Positions 18,236 through 28,061 of a stretch of 64,000 nucleotides of DNA are shown here, piece by piece. Both the position numbers and the translations under genes were made by a program. The DNA comes from DASZTV01 sp035548125 (GTDB taxonomy: Bacteria; Actinomycetota; Actinomycetes; JAFAQI01): assembly GCA_035548125.1 (NCBI GenBank), contig DASZTV010000025.1, forward strand, positions 1-64,000. The letters run 5' to 3'. Every line of letters starts with the position of its first letter. Within the stretch, counting starts at the first letter, position 1. Below the pieces are notes generated by a model that saw only the letters and a list, made by a program, of their open reading frames with translations, had not been told where the DNA came from and did not search any database.

Positions 18236-18442
18236 ATGACGACAAAGACGGCTCGCAGCGATCGCGGGGAGTCCCGCCGGGAGACCCTGCTGACCGACTT
18301 CGCCCTGGCGCCGCTGTCCCCGGATGAGCGCCGCCGAGCAGCACTGACGGTTTGCCGGAGCTCCGAGACGGTCGACGAGGCACGCGAGCTCCTCAGTGCG
18401 CTGGGCCTGCTCGACGACGCTGCGATCAGAGGCGCCGCCTAG
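18236..18442 (+). CDS. Small protein of unknown function
   Basis: 68 residues, highly charged, predicted helical, no cysteine motif of the WhiB type (one Cys only). The N-terminal MTTKTARSDRGESRRETLL is basic, the remainder (ALAPLSPDERRRAALTVC ... ARELLSALGLLDDAAI) looks like two amphipathic helices. GGAAGG lies 14 bases before the ATG, a weak ribosome site. It is divergent from the permease operon. Coding status rests on GC-rich third positions and fit between neighbours, so it is only moderately sure. Confidence 0.5.
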   Translation: MTTKTARSDRGESRRETLLTDFALAPLSPDERRRAALTVCRSSETVDEARELLSALGLLDDAAIRGAA

Positions 18443-18451
18443 CCCGGCTCG

Positions 18452-18790
18452 CTACTCCGTCAGGTCCGGCTGATTGACGCCGTCGACACCCGGCTGGTGG
18501 TAGAGGCAGGTCTCCAGGGTCGCGATCGCCTTGTCGTTGGCATGGTCGATCCGGAACCGCACATCCCCGACCTGGTTGGACACCGGACCGCTGGTGCTGA
18601 ACGGCTCGGGGCTGGCCTCGGGAGTCACGTGGGCGCAGGCGTCGAGCGCGGCACGGTGCTGGGCGGTGGTGGCATTGTCGTCGAAGTGGACGACCAGCTC
18701 GCGCTTGCTCAGCGCCGACGCGTTGCATCCCGCAACAGCCACGGCGACAGCCAGGACCGCCGCGACGCTTACCGGTCCACGAGGCGACAT
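18452..18790 (-). CDS. Putative lipoprotein of unknown function
   Basis: 112 residues. The N-terminus is a signal peptide with a hydrophobic run and lipobox VAGC (Cys22), so it is predicted to be lipid-anchored outside the membrane. The mature part contains KRELVVHFDDNATTAQHRAA and three more cysteines, with DVRFRIDHANDKAIATLETC; the layout (a short ferredoxin-like alpha/beta unit) suggests a small extracytoplasmic domain of unknown role. Divergent from the 18814 gene by 23 bases and convergent with the 18236 gene. Confidence 0.75.
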   Translation of the reverse strand: MSPRGPVSVAAVLAVAVAVAGCNASALSKRELVVHFDDNATTAQHRAALDACAHVTPEASPEPFSTSGPVSNQVGDVRFRIDHANDKAIATLETCLYHQPGVDGVNQPDLTE

Positions 18791-18801
18791 CTTGCCAACG
18801 A

Positions 18802-18807
18802 TATGGT
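18802..18807 (+). promoter_or_regulatory. Candidate -10 element for the MurT/GatD operon
   Basis: TATGGT ends 6 bases before the GTG of the 18814 gene, compatible with a leaderless transcript that would cover 18814-20979. No convincing -35. Confidence 0.35.
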
Positions 18808-18813
18808 GTCGCC

Positions 18814-19011
18814 GTGACCACCGAAGACAAGTTCGTGATCGTCCTGGCGGTCTTCAGCGTCTCGCTGCTCATCGTCGGGACGCTGATCTCGAAGGTCCTG
18901 TCGACCGCGCCGCCGAAGGTGATGCGCGCCGTGTGGCCGGTCGTGGCCGCACTGACCGGGGCCTGCTACGCGGCGGTCGTCTTCATCGCCCGTTACAACG
19001 TCAAAGGGTGA
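18814..19011 (+). CDS. Small membrane protein coupled to murT
   Basis: 65 residues with two predicted transmembrane helices (about 6-28 and 40-58) separated by KVLSTAPPKVMRAV. GTG start. Its TGA overlaps the GTG of murT (19008-19011), so the two are translationally coupled. Family not recognised; position suggests a membrane partner or assembly aid for MurT/GatD, which act on lipid II at the inner face of the membrane. This link is inference from gene order. Confidence 0.75.
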   Translation: MTTEDKFVIVLAVFSVSLLIVGTLISKVLSTAPPKVMRAVWPVVAALTGACYAAVVFIARYNVKG

Positions 19012-20234
19012 CGAGCGCGCGCTACGCGCTCGCCCGCGCGGCCGGATCCACCGCCGCGACGCTCTCCCGGGTGACCGGTCGCGGTGACGGCACCACGATC
19101 GGCGGCCGCCTCACCCTGGCGATCGACCCGCAGGCACTCGCCCGGGCGGCCGGTGGCCGCGACCTCGCCCTGGTCACCGGCACCAACGGCAAGTCGACCA
19201 CGCGCACCTTCCTCGTCGCCGCCCTCGCCACGCTCGGTCCGGTGGTCAGCAACGCCGGTGGCGCGAACCTGCCGACCGGGCTGACCGCAGCACTCAGCCG
19301 CGACCGCACGTCACCGCGCGGCGTCCTCGAGGTGGACGAGCCGTTCCTGCCGCACGTCATCGGCGCAGTACGCCCGCGGGCCGTGACGTTGCTCAACCTC
19401 AGCAGGGACCAGCTCGACCGGTACGCCGAGGTACGCCGACTGGCCGGGATCTGGCGCAGCGCCCTGTCCGCTCCGAACGCGCCGATCGCAGTCGCCAACT
19501 GCGACGACCCGCTTGTCGCGTGGGCTGCCGCGGTCGCACCCACCACGATCTGGGTGGCTGCTGGGCAGCGCTGGCACGACGACACGTCCGTGTGCCCGGA
19601 GTGCGGAGGGGTGCTGTCACGCTCCGGAACCGACTGGTGGAGCGACTGCGGGTTGCGCCGGCCGGTCCCCACATGGCGGACCGAGGGCACCACGGTTGTC
19701 GACGCCGAGGGGATTCGTCACGACGTCACGCTCGGGCTCCCGGGCGTCGTCAACGTGGGCAACGCCGCCCTCGCCGCGGCGACCGCCGGGGTATGGCACG
19801 TCGCCAGCGATGTCGCACTCCAGGCCATGACCGCGATCACCACCGTCGAGGACCGCTACCTGTCGACGACCTACCACGGTTCCCCGGTCCGCTTGCTGCT
19901 CGCGAAGAACCCCGCCGGCTGGACCGAGGCGCTGTCGATGGTCCCCGCCGACCGCGCCCAGGTCGTCGTCTCCGTCAACGCCCGCGCTGCCGACGGGCGC
20001 GATCCCTCCTGGCTGTGGGACGTGCCCTTCGAACAGCTCGCGGGCCGGTTCGCGGTAGCGACCGGCGAGCGGTCGCGGGACGTCGCGGTGCGGCTGCGCT
20101 ACGCCGGAGTCGAGCATGAACGCGTCGCCGACCCGGCCGCCGCATTGGCGGCGGCTGCCCGCCGAGGGCCGGTCGATGTGCTCGCCAACTACACCGCGTT
20201 CCAGGCCTACCGGCGGGTGGTACGCGGTGGCTGA
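19008..20234 (+). CDS. murT: Lipid II isoglutaminyl synthase, ATP-binding subunit MurT
   Basis: 408-residue Mur-ligase-like protein with ATP loop GTNGKST (58-64), NAGGANLPTG and the C-terminal DUF1727-type domain. It activates the alpha-carboxyl of D-Glu in lipid II with ATP for amidation by GatD-supplied ammonia. The Cys-rich insert has Cys196, Cys199 and Cys214, but the position 3 before Cys214 is Trp211, so one of the four zinc-ribbon cysteines known from Gram-positive cocci is missing. GTG (19008-19010) overlaps the upstream stop. It overlaps gatD by 8 bases. Confidence 0.93.
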   Translation: MTSARYALARAAGSTAATLSRVTGRGDGTTIGGRLTLAIDPQALARAAGGRDLALVTGTNGKSTTRTFLVAALATLGPVVSNAGGANLPTGLTAALSRDRTSPRGVLEVDEPFLPHVIGAVRPRAVTLLNLSRDQLDRYAEVRRLAGIWRSALSAPNAPIAVANCDDPLVAWAAAVAPTTIWVAAGQRWHDDTSVCPECGGVLSRSGTDWWSDCGLRRPVPTWRTEGTTVVDAEGIRHDVTLGLPGVVNVGNAALAAATAGVWHVASDVALQAMTAITTVEDRYLSTTYHGSPVRLLLAKNPAGWTEALSMVPADRAQVVVSVNARAADGRDPSWLWDVPFEQLAGRFAVATGERSRDVAVRLRYAGVEHERVADPAAALAAAARRGPVDVLANYTAFQAYRRVVRGG

Positions 20235-20979
20235 CCCGGTGACCGTCGCCCTGGTCTACCCGGCGGTCCTCGGCACGTACGGCGACGGCGGGAACGCCAC
20301 GGTCCTGGCCCAACGGTTGCGGTGGCGCGGCATCGTTGCCGAGATCCTGCCGGTGGAGATCGACCAGCCGCTCCCCGAGCGGGCGGACATCTACGTGCTC
20401 GGCGGCGGCGAGGACAGCGCGCAGGCGCTGGCCGTCTCCCGGCTGGCGCACGGTTCGCTGCGCCGAGCGGTGGATCGCGGCGCGACGGTGTTCGCGGTCT
20501 GTGCCGGCTTCCAGATCCTCGGCGAGACCTGGCTCGACGGGCACGGCACGGACAGCCCCGGTCTCGGCCTCCTCGACTGCCGGACCGACCGGCTCGACGG
20601 GCCGCGCGCGGTCGGCGAGCTGCTCGTCGAGGCCACCCTGCCGGGAGTCGGAACGCTGACCGGCTACGAGAACCACGGCGGGCGTACTGTGCTCGGCCCC
20701 GCTGCGGCGCCGTTCGGGGCCGTCACGGCCGGGATCGGCAACGGGGCCGGGGCAGTGGACGGCGCGATCCAGGGCAACGTGATCGCGACGTACCTCCACG
20801 GCCCGGCGCTGGCCCGCAACCCAGCGCTGGCCGACGAGGTGCTACGACGCACGGTCGGCCACCTCGCACCGCTGGACGATGCCGAGGAGAGGGAGCTGCA
20901 CGACGAGCGGGTCCGCGCCGCGCGCAGCGGCGTACATCGAGTCCGCCGTCAGTGGCGGCCCCCGGCCCGCGACGCCTGA
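20227..20979 (+). CDS. gatD: Lipid II isoglutaminyl synthase, glutaminase subunit GatD
   Basis: 250-residue class I glutamine amidotransferase-like protein (CobB/CobQ type). Catalytic Cys92 in VFAVCAGFQILGE and His191 in ATYLHGPAL are present; oxyanion GGGEDSAQ is at 60-67. It hydrolyses glutamine and passes ammonia to MurT to convert D-Glu to D-isoglutamine in peptidoglycan precursors. GTG (20227-20229) lies inside the end of murT. The last 31 bases overlap the end of the convergent membrane-protein gene. Confidence 0.94.
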   Translation: MADPVTVALVYPAVLGTYGDGGNATVLAQRLRWRGIVAEILPVEIDQPLPERADIYVLGGGEDSAQALAVSRLAHGSLRRAVDRGATVFAVCAGFQILGETWLDGHGTDSPGLGLLDCRTDRLDGPRAVGELLVEATLPGVGTLTGYENHGGRTVLGPAAAPFGAVTAGIGNGAGAVDGAIQGNVIATYLHGPALARNPALADEVLRRTVGHLAPLDDAEERELHDERVRAARSGVHRVRRQWRPPARDA

Positions 20980-22955
20980 TCGGCGCCGCCGAGGGCTCCG
21001 AAGATCGCGCTGACGCCGACAATGGTCGCCATCGCCGCGATCGGGATGCCCGAGTCGTTGAGCGCCACACCGAGGACCGCCGTCACGGTTGCCGCCACCG
21101 CCGCCGGCATCAGTCCCGGAAGGCTGCGCAGCGCCGCCATGATCCGGGGCCAGGCAGCAATCGCGCCGGCGATCGCGACCACGACGACGAACGTCCCCAC
21201 AGTCGCTCCGAACGTCGACAGCGAAGCGTCCAGCTTGCGGTGGATCTCGGTGCCGGCACCACCGTGCAGCACCTGGCCGACGAACCTGCCGACATGGCTC
21301 TGCGACGTCGCGGGGCGGGAGTAGTCCGCGAGTGCCACTCCTACCGCCACCAGCAGCGTCGCGACACCGGCGAGCACCGCGCGGCGCCACGTGATGCGCG
21401 CGTTCATCGACAGCGCGAGCACCACGATCGCGCCCGGAACCAGCGCGAAGACGCCGCCGATGTCATCGCCGAGCGGCGGAGCCCCGTCCACGATGATCGC
21501 AACGAGCAGGATCGCACCGGCGACGAGCAGACCGCGCTTGCCTCCGACTTTGGCGGCGACCAGCCCGGCCAGGAGTACCGCCGCGGTCGCGATCTCCGCG
21601 AAGTCGAGGTTGCCGACTCCGGAGAACCGGCCCGCGACGATCGGGTTGTCCCCCATCGGCGCAGAGAACTGCAGATGGGCCCCTGTCAGCTGGTCGCACA
21701 CCAGCGCGATGAGAACCGCGGCGAGCGGGACGATCGCCGCGTAGACCCGGCTACGGCGGGCCGCGAGCGTGGTCACCACCGCGACCGCCGCGCACATCCC
21801 GACCACGATCACCGCGTAGACCGGCTGCGGCCACCGCCACCACGGGAACGCATTGCCCACGAACGCCAGCATCGGCGCCGGCGCGAGCAGCCTCGCCAGC
21901 CACAGCGCTCCCACCCGGGCGCCGCGAACCGGCAGCAGGAGCAGCAGCATCAAGACGATGACCGCCACGCCCAGGCTGAGGAACGTGCGCTGGCCCAGCG
22001 TCCGCTGGTTGTAGGCATGCCGGTCGTCGTCGACGTACTTCGAGATCGCCGGAACCGTGGAGCCGCTCTGCTGCATCGGGCGGCCGACCATCACCCCCGG
22101 GATCGACAGGTGAACCGCGGCCAGGATCGTGGGCGCAATGTCGATCAGCTGGACGAAGGGCGCCTTCCCCGCTGCTGAGGACCGCAGCTCGGTGTGCTGC
22201 CACCCGGGACCCGACACGGCGAAGAAGTGAAGGTGCGCCAGGCCGGTCGCGATGTCACTGATGCCGGCGATCATCACGGTCGCTCCGGCCGGCACCGCAC
22301 GCAGCTGCGCCGCAAGTTGCTCGTCGACCCCACGGGCCGCCGTCGGCCGGTCGCTCGTGGGCAATAGGTAGTACATGCCCGGATCGAGCAGCGCGATCAC
22401 GGCGCCGCGGTAGCCGGAGTCCTCCGGGGAGCCGATGCCATCCAGTCGCTGCACGGAGTCGGTGACGGAGCCGTTCGTGTTGGCGAGGAGCGGCGTCGCG
22501 TCGCCACCGACCGCGATTGTCGCGATCTTGCCGGCTTGCAGGCTCGAGCCGAGCAGGCCGAGCGTCGTCCGGTACTTGCTGGCGTGGTTGCTGCGGCTGA
22601 GCGTCAGCCAGTCGAGCTGCGAGATCACCGGCGACAGCCCTGACCCCCTCGGGCAGTTGCCGTTCGCGATCGAGTCCGACGTGCGATTTCCGGCGCCGAC
22701 GGCGAGCTCGCCCGCGGCGCACCGGGTGACGCCGCCGGCGGTCTTGGTGCTGAGCTCGCCGACTGCCGCCCCCTGCACGAAGTGCGCGAGCGTCGGCATG
22801 TTCGCCACGTCCGACCACTGCAGCCCGGGGACGGCGATCAGTACCACGACCGGGCCGCCGGTGGCGGCACCGGCAGCGGGCGAGGTGACGCCGAGCAGCG
22901 CTGCCACGCCCAGCAGCAGGGCGGCGACCCGCTGCACGGCCCGCCGGACGGTCAC
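20949..22955 (-). CDS. Membrane protein with extracytoplasmic alkaline-phosphatase-like domain
   Basis: 668 residues. A signal or anchor helix (to about 30) precedes a roughly 300-residue outer domain whose beginning (VVVLIAVPGLQWSDVANMPT) and later HLHFFAVSGPGW and FVQLIDIAPTILAAV match the alkaline-phosphatase/sulfatase-like fold. The usual Thr/Ser/Cys nucleophile after the first strand is not evident, so hydrolysis is doubtful. Residues 340-660 form about 9-10 transmembrane helices. GTG start overlaps the stop of the M16-like gene (GTGA at 22952-22955), so it belongs to that operon. Resembles actinobacterial membrane proteins without assigned function. Confidence 0.85.
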   Translation of the reverse strand: MTVRRAVQRVAALLLGVAALLGVTSPAAGAATGGPVVVLIAVPGLQWSDVANMPTLAHFVQGAAVGELSTKTAGGVTRCAAGELAVGAGNRTSDSIANGNCPRGSGLSPVISQLDWLTLSRSNHASKYRTTLGLLGSSLQAGKIATIAVGGDATPLLANTNGSVTDSVQRLDGIGSPEDSGYRGAVIALLDPGMYYLLPTSDRPTAARGVDEQLAAQLRAVPAGATVMIAGISDIATGLAHLHFFAVSGPGWQHTELRSSAAGKAPFVQLIDIAPTILAAVHLSIPGVMVGRPMQQSGSTVPAISKYVDDDRHAYNQRTLGQRTFLSLGVAVIVLMLLLLLPVRGARVGALWLARLLAPAPMLAFVGNAFPWWRWPQPVYAVIVVGMCAAVAVVTTLAARRSRVYAAIVPLAAVLIALVCDQLTGAHLQFSAPMGDNPIVAGRFSGVGNLDFAEIATAAVLLAGLVAAKVGGKRGLLVAGAILLVAIIVDGAPPLGDDIGGVFALVPGAIVVLALSMNARITWRRAVLAGVATLLVAVGVALADYSRPATSQSHVGRFVGQVLHGGAGTEIHRKLDASLSTFGATVGTFVVVVAIAGAIAAWPRIMAALRSLPGLMPAAVAATVTAVLGVALNDSGIPIAAMATIVGVSAIFGALGGADQASRAGGRH

Positions 22956-24307
22956 AGCCCGTCGCGAACGATCTCGACCGGACCGAGGCCGAGCGAACCG
23001 ACGTCGTCCGCGAAGCCTGACGCGTCGCCGACCACGACCGTCACGAAGTCCTCCGGTCGCAGGTAGCGCTGCGCCGTCTCGTTGACCTCATCGAGTGTCA
23101 CGTCGAGGATCTTCGCGCGAAGCGCATCGAAATGGTCGTCGGGGAAGCCGTGCACGACGATGTCGCCGAGCCCGGACGCGACCGGCATCACGCCGGCGAA
23201 GTTCACGGGAAAGACACCCGCGCGGTACGCCCGCGCCTGCTCGAGCTCCTCCGCCGTCACTCCGTCGCGGTGCACCCGTTCGATCTCGGCGACCATGTCG
23301 GCGAGTGCGGCGACGGTGACCTCGCTCTGCACCGCGGCCCGTGCGGCGAATACGCCGCCGTGCTTGCGGGTGTCGAAGCCGCCGAAGGCTCCGTAGGCGT
23401 ACCCCTTCTCCTCGCGCAGCTTCATGTTCAGCCGCGAGGAGAACATCCCGCCGAGCACCAGGGCCATCGTTGTCGTCGCGACGTAGTCCTCGATCGCCCG
23501 GGGCGGCCCGTCGTGACCGACCATGATCACCGACTGCACCGAGCCGGGACGGTCGACGATCATCGTCCGGCGGCCGGCGGCGCGCGCCTCGACGATGGGC
23601 GCCGAGGCGCCGCTGGCGCTTCCCTCCCAGCCGTCGAACACGAGATGTCCGAGCCCGTCCAGATCGACGCCGTCGAGGTCGCCGACCACGACCAGTGCCG
23701 AGCTGTCCCGGCGGATCCGGGCGTCGCGGTAGCGACGGATGTCCTCACGGCCCAGCGCATCGAGACTGACCGGGTCTCCCCCGTCCGGTGCCGAGTAGCG
23801 GCTGTGCGGTGCGAAAACGGCGGCGCCGAGCGCTTCAGCGGCGAGGACGGCCGGCTGGCTGCGCTCGATGCCGATCTCGTCGATCCGCTCGTCGAGGACG
23901 CGGTCGAGCGCGTCGTCGGCGAACGTCGCGGCGCGAGCCGCGTCGGCCAGCAGCCCCGTCGCCGCCGCGAGCTCAGCCACCGGCACTTCGAAGCCCAGTC
24001 GTAGCGAGTCCCAGTCGGTCGAAGAGCGCCACGTCGCGCCGATCCGTTCACCCGCGACGCCGAACTCGTAGGCATCTTTGCCGGCGGCGCCCTCGGCCAG
24101 CGCACGCGCGACGATCTCGGCGACACCCTCGTGGCCGCGCGGCTCGAGGGCCGCGCCCGCGTCGACCACGAGCGAGGTGACGGCGAGCTGCCGGCCGGGC
24201 AGGTGAGCCGACAGCACGGTGCCACCCGCGACGCTCCGTCGCTCGAACGACGGGAAGTGCCAGGGCCGTGGGGCCCCTGGAGCGGGACGGGGGGCTACGA
24301 CGGTCAC
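22952..24307 (-). CDS. M16 family peptidase homologue, degenerate (non-catalytic) partner
   Basis: 451 residues with two M16 halves. At the position of the zinc motif HxxEH the sequence reads GVAEIVARALAEG (61-73), with Glu64, Ala67 and Arg68 in place of His, Glu and His, so it cannot bind zinc. The C-terminal half keeps the Arg/Tyr substrate region REEKGYAYGAFGG. This is the classic inactive half of bacterial M16B heterodimers, where both subunits are required for activity. It overlaps the active subunit gene by 4 bases (24304-24307), making equal synthesis likely. Confidence 0.92.
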   Translation of the reverse strand: MTVVAPRPAPGAPRPWHFPSFERRSVAGGTVLSAHLPGRQLAVTSLVVDAGAALEPRGHEGVAEIVARALAEGAAGKDAYEFGVAGERIGATWRSSTDWDSLRLGFEVPVAELAAATGLLADAARAATFADDALDRVLDERIDEIGIERSQPAVLAAEALGAAVFAPHSRYSAPDGGDPVSLDALGREDIRRYRDARIRRDSSALVVVGDLDGVDLDGLGHLVFDGWEGSASGASAPIVEARAAGRRTMIVDRPGSVQSVIMVGHDGPPRAIEDYVATTTMALVLGGMFSSRLNMKLREEKGYAYGAFGGFDTRKHGGVFAARAAVQSEVTVAALADMVAEIERVHRDGVTAEELEQARAYRAGVFPVNFAGVMPVASGLGDIVVHGFPDDHFDALRAKILDVTLDEVNETAQRYLRPEDFVTVVVGDASGFADDVGSLGLGPVEIVRDGL

Positions 24308-25617
24308 GCCGCGGCCTCCTGCTCATCGGACTCCGGCAGGAAGGTCAACACGATGCGGTTGTCCGGCCGCATCACCTCGGCGACGACGTCCTTCACCTCC
24401 GCGGCGGAGACGCGCAGCACCGCCGGAAGTGCGTCGTTGACCAGGTCGGGGTCTCCGAGCAGGGTCGCGTACTCGTTGAAGGTGTCGGCGCGGCCGTCGA
24501 CGGACGCGAGGTGGTGCAGCCACTGGCTGGTGATGAGCGCCTTGGCCCGGGCAACCTCCTCGTCGGTGACGCCGTCGGCGATCCGCGACACCTCCGCGTG
24601 GTACGCCGCCTCCAGGCGGTCGATCTCGACACCCTCCCTTGCGGGCAGGTCGGCGATGGTCAAGGTCGCGCCGCCGATGAACGGCCAGCTGTCCACGACG
24701 GACTCGCTCGGCTGCAGCAGCTGCTGGTCGAGCACCAGCGACTTGTAGAGGCGGCTGCCGCGCCCACCGCCGAGTACGGTCGCCGCGACCTGCATCGCGT
24801 CGAACTCGGCGGTCCCGAACGGCGCCGTCCGGTAGGCGACAAACGTCCGGGGCACGGGCACCCGGTCGGTGACGGAATGCCGGATCTCAGTACCGAGGCG
24901 CGGCTCGATCGCCGTGGGCGGAGGCTCCGGGAACGAGCCCTTGGCCGGGATGCCGCCGAAGTAGGTCTCCGCCAGTCGCAGCGCCTCAGCGGTGTCGACG
25001 TCTCCGACGATCGCGAGTGAGGCGTTGTCGGGCGCGTACCAGGTCGAGTAGAAGGAGCGGGCGTCCTCGAGCGAGGCGGCGTCGAGGTCGGCCATCGAGC
25101 CGATGGTCGAGTGGTGGTACGGATGACCCTCGGGGTAGCCGAGCGCGTGCAGCAGGTCGAGCCAGGCGCCGTAGGGCTGGTTGTCTCGGCTCTGCCGCTT
25201 CTCGTTCTTGACCACGTCGCGCTGGTTGTCGAGGTTGTCCTGGTCCAGCGCGTCGAGCAGCCCGCCCATCCGGTCGGCCTCGAGCCACAGCGCGGTCGCC
25301 AGATGGTGGGACGGAACCGTCTCGTAGTAGTTCGTCCGGTCACACCAGGTCGTGCCGTTGAGCGTCCCTCCGGCGGCGTTGACCAGCGCGAAGTGCTCGC
25401 CGCGTGCGACGTTCGCCGAGCCCTGGAACATCAGGTGCTCGAAGAGGTGCGCGAAGCCGGTACGCCCTTTGACCTCGTGCCGCGAACCCACGTCGTACCA
25501 GATGTTGACCGCGACGACCGGCGCCAGCCGGTCCTCGCTGATGATCACCCGCAGTCCGTTGTCGAGCCGGTGGGTGCTGATCGGGTACGACGGTGACGCT
25601 GGCACGCCGGCCAGCAT
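24304..25617 (-). CDS. M16 family zinc peptidase, catalytic subunit
   Basis: 437 residues. The inverted zinc motif His57-x2-Glu60-His61 (HLFEHLMFQG) and the distal Glu139 (VVKNEKRQ) are intact. It is predicted cytoplasmic (no signal peptide) and would act as a clam-shell protease on short or unfolded peptides with the degenerate partner. ATG 25615-25617 is used; an in-frame GTG 4 codons later is also possible. It follows the acyl-CoA synthetase gene by 24 bases. Confidence 0.94.
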   Translation of the reverse strand: MLAGVPASPSYPISTHRLDNGLRVIISEDRLAPVVAVNIWYDVGSRHEVKGRTGFAHLFEHLMFQGSANVARGEHFALVNAAGGTLNGTTWCDRTNYYETVPSHHLATALWLEADRMGGLLDALDQDNLDNQRDVVKNEKRQSRDNQPYGAWLDLLHALGYPEGHPYHHSTIGSMADLDAASLEDARSFYSTWYAPDNASLAIVGDVDTAEALRLAETYFGGIPAKGSFPEPPPTAIEPRLGTEIRHSVTDRVPVPRTFVAYRTAPFGTAEFDAMQVAATVLGGGRGSRLYKSLVLDQQLLQPSESVVDSWPFIGGATLTIADLPAREGVEIDRLEAAYHAEVSRIADGVTDEEVARAKALITSQWLHHLASVDGRADTFNEYATLLGDPDLVNDALPAVLRVSAAEVKDVVAEVMRPDNRIVLTFLPESDEQEAAA

Positions 25618-25641
25618 ATTGAGAGCTCTGTCGACGCCTCT

Positions 25642-27180
<1,539 letters not shown>

Positions 27181-27189
27181 GAGCGGACC

Positions 27190-27942
27190 TTACGACGGAA
27201 GAAGCGCCGGGAGCACGTCGCCGATCGGCTCGTTGATGACTGCGTCCGCCAGCTGGTCGTACGGCGTCGGCTCCGCGTTGATGATCACGAGGCGGGCACC
27301 GGCCCTTACCGCAACGACGCACAGGCCCGCTGCGGGCTGCACGGTGAGCGAGGTGCCGATCGCCAGGAACAGGTCGCAGTCGGACGCTGCTTCGATGGCA
27401 CGTTGGGTGACCGCTTCGTCGAGTGCCTGCCCGAACGAGATCGTCGCGGACTTCACGATGCCGCCGCACTGCTCGCACGCCGGATCGGGATCTCCGGCCC
27501 TCACCCGTTCGAGAAACTCCGCCATCGGCGTACGCGCCTTGCATCCGATGCACTCGGTGAACCAGATGGTGCCGTGGATCTCGATCACCGACTCCGGGCT
27601 CGACCCGGCCTGCTGGTGCAACCCGTCGACGTTCTGGGTGATGAGCGCGCGCAGCCGGCCCGACCGCTCGAGTTCGGCGAGCGCTCGGTGACCGGCGTTC
27701 GGCTCCGCCTCCCACGCGGCGTTGGACAGTCGCCTCGCCCACGACTCACGGCGCACCGCGGGGTCGCTCACATAGACGTCGTAGGTCGCCAGCCGCTCCG
27801 CCTTCGGGTCACGGGTCCAGACCCCGTTGGGACCGCGATAGTCCGGAATTCCCGAGTCAGTGCTGATCCCCGCACCGGTAAGGACCGTGACACGTCGCGC
27901 CTCTCGGACCCAATCAGCGACTTCGTCAACCCTCAAGACCAC
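27190..27942 (-). CDS. Sir2 family NAD-dependent protein deacylase
   Basis: 250 residues with all sirtuin signatures: TGAGISTDSGIPDYRG (22-37), TQNVDGLH (102-109), catalytic His123, zinc cysteines 131, 134, 156 and 159, and IGTSLTVQPAAG. It removes acetyl or acyl groups from lysines using NAD. Being first in the operon, directly ahead of an AMP-forming acyl-CoA synthetase, it most likely reactivates that enzyme by deacylation, as CobB does for Acs; this is inferred from context. Confidence 0.95.
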   Translation of the reverse strand: MVLRVDEVADWVREARRVTVLTGAGISTDSGIPDYRGPNGVWTRDPKAERLATYDVYVSDPAVRRESWARRLSNAAWEAEPNAGHRALAELERSGRLRALITQNVDGLHQQAGSSPESVIEIHGTIWFTECIGCKARTPMAEFLERVRAGDPDPACEQCGGIVKSATISFGQALDEAVTQRAIEAASDCDLFLAIGTSLTVQPAAGLCVVAVRAGARLVIINAEPTPYDQLADAVINEPIGDVLPALLPS

Positions 27943-27962
27943 GAGCTACCTCCGACGTACCG

Positions 27963-28046
27963 AAGAAAACACAAACGTGGCTCGGGATGTCTGCTGAGGC
28001 CGGGGCCAGTCACTCCAGCGGTACCCCGCAACGTTTGTGTTCTCTT
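27963..28046. repeat. 16-base inverted repeat with 52-base spacer
   Basis: The arms 27963-27978 and 28031-28046 (AAGAAAACACAAACGT and its complement with one mismatch) are AT-richer than their surroundings. They fill the 119-base gap between the sirtuin start and the hydrolase stop. Could be a transcription stop for the hydrolase gene, a paired regulator site for the sirtuin operon, or the remnant of a mobile sequence. Confidence 0.8.
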
Positions 28047-28061
28047 GCGAACAGGTGGTCG

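Noticed and set aside
20322..22178. Long forward frame opposite the phosphatase-like gene
   Set aside because: Arg/Asp-rich composition of a shadow frame, overlaps gatD in another frame.
27943..28061. Inverted repeat as a transposable element
   Set aside because: No transposase, no flanking duplication and only 84 bases; kept as an unexplained repeat, not called an element.
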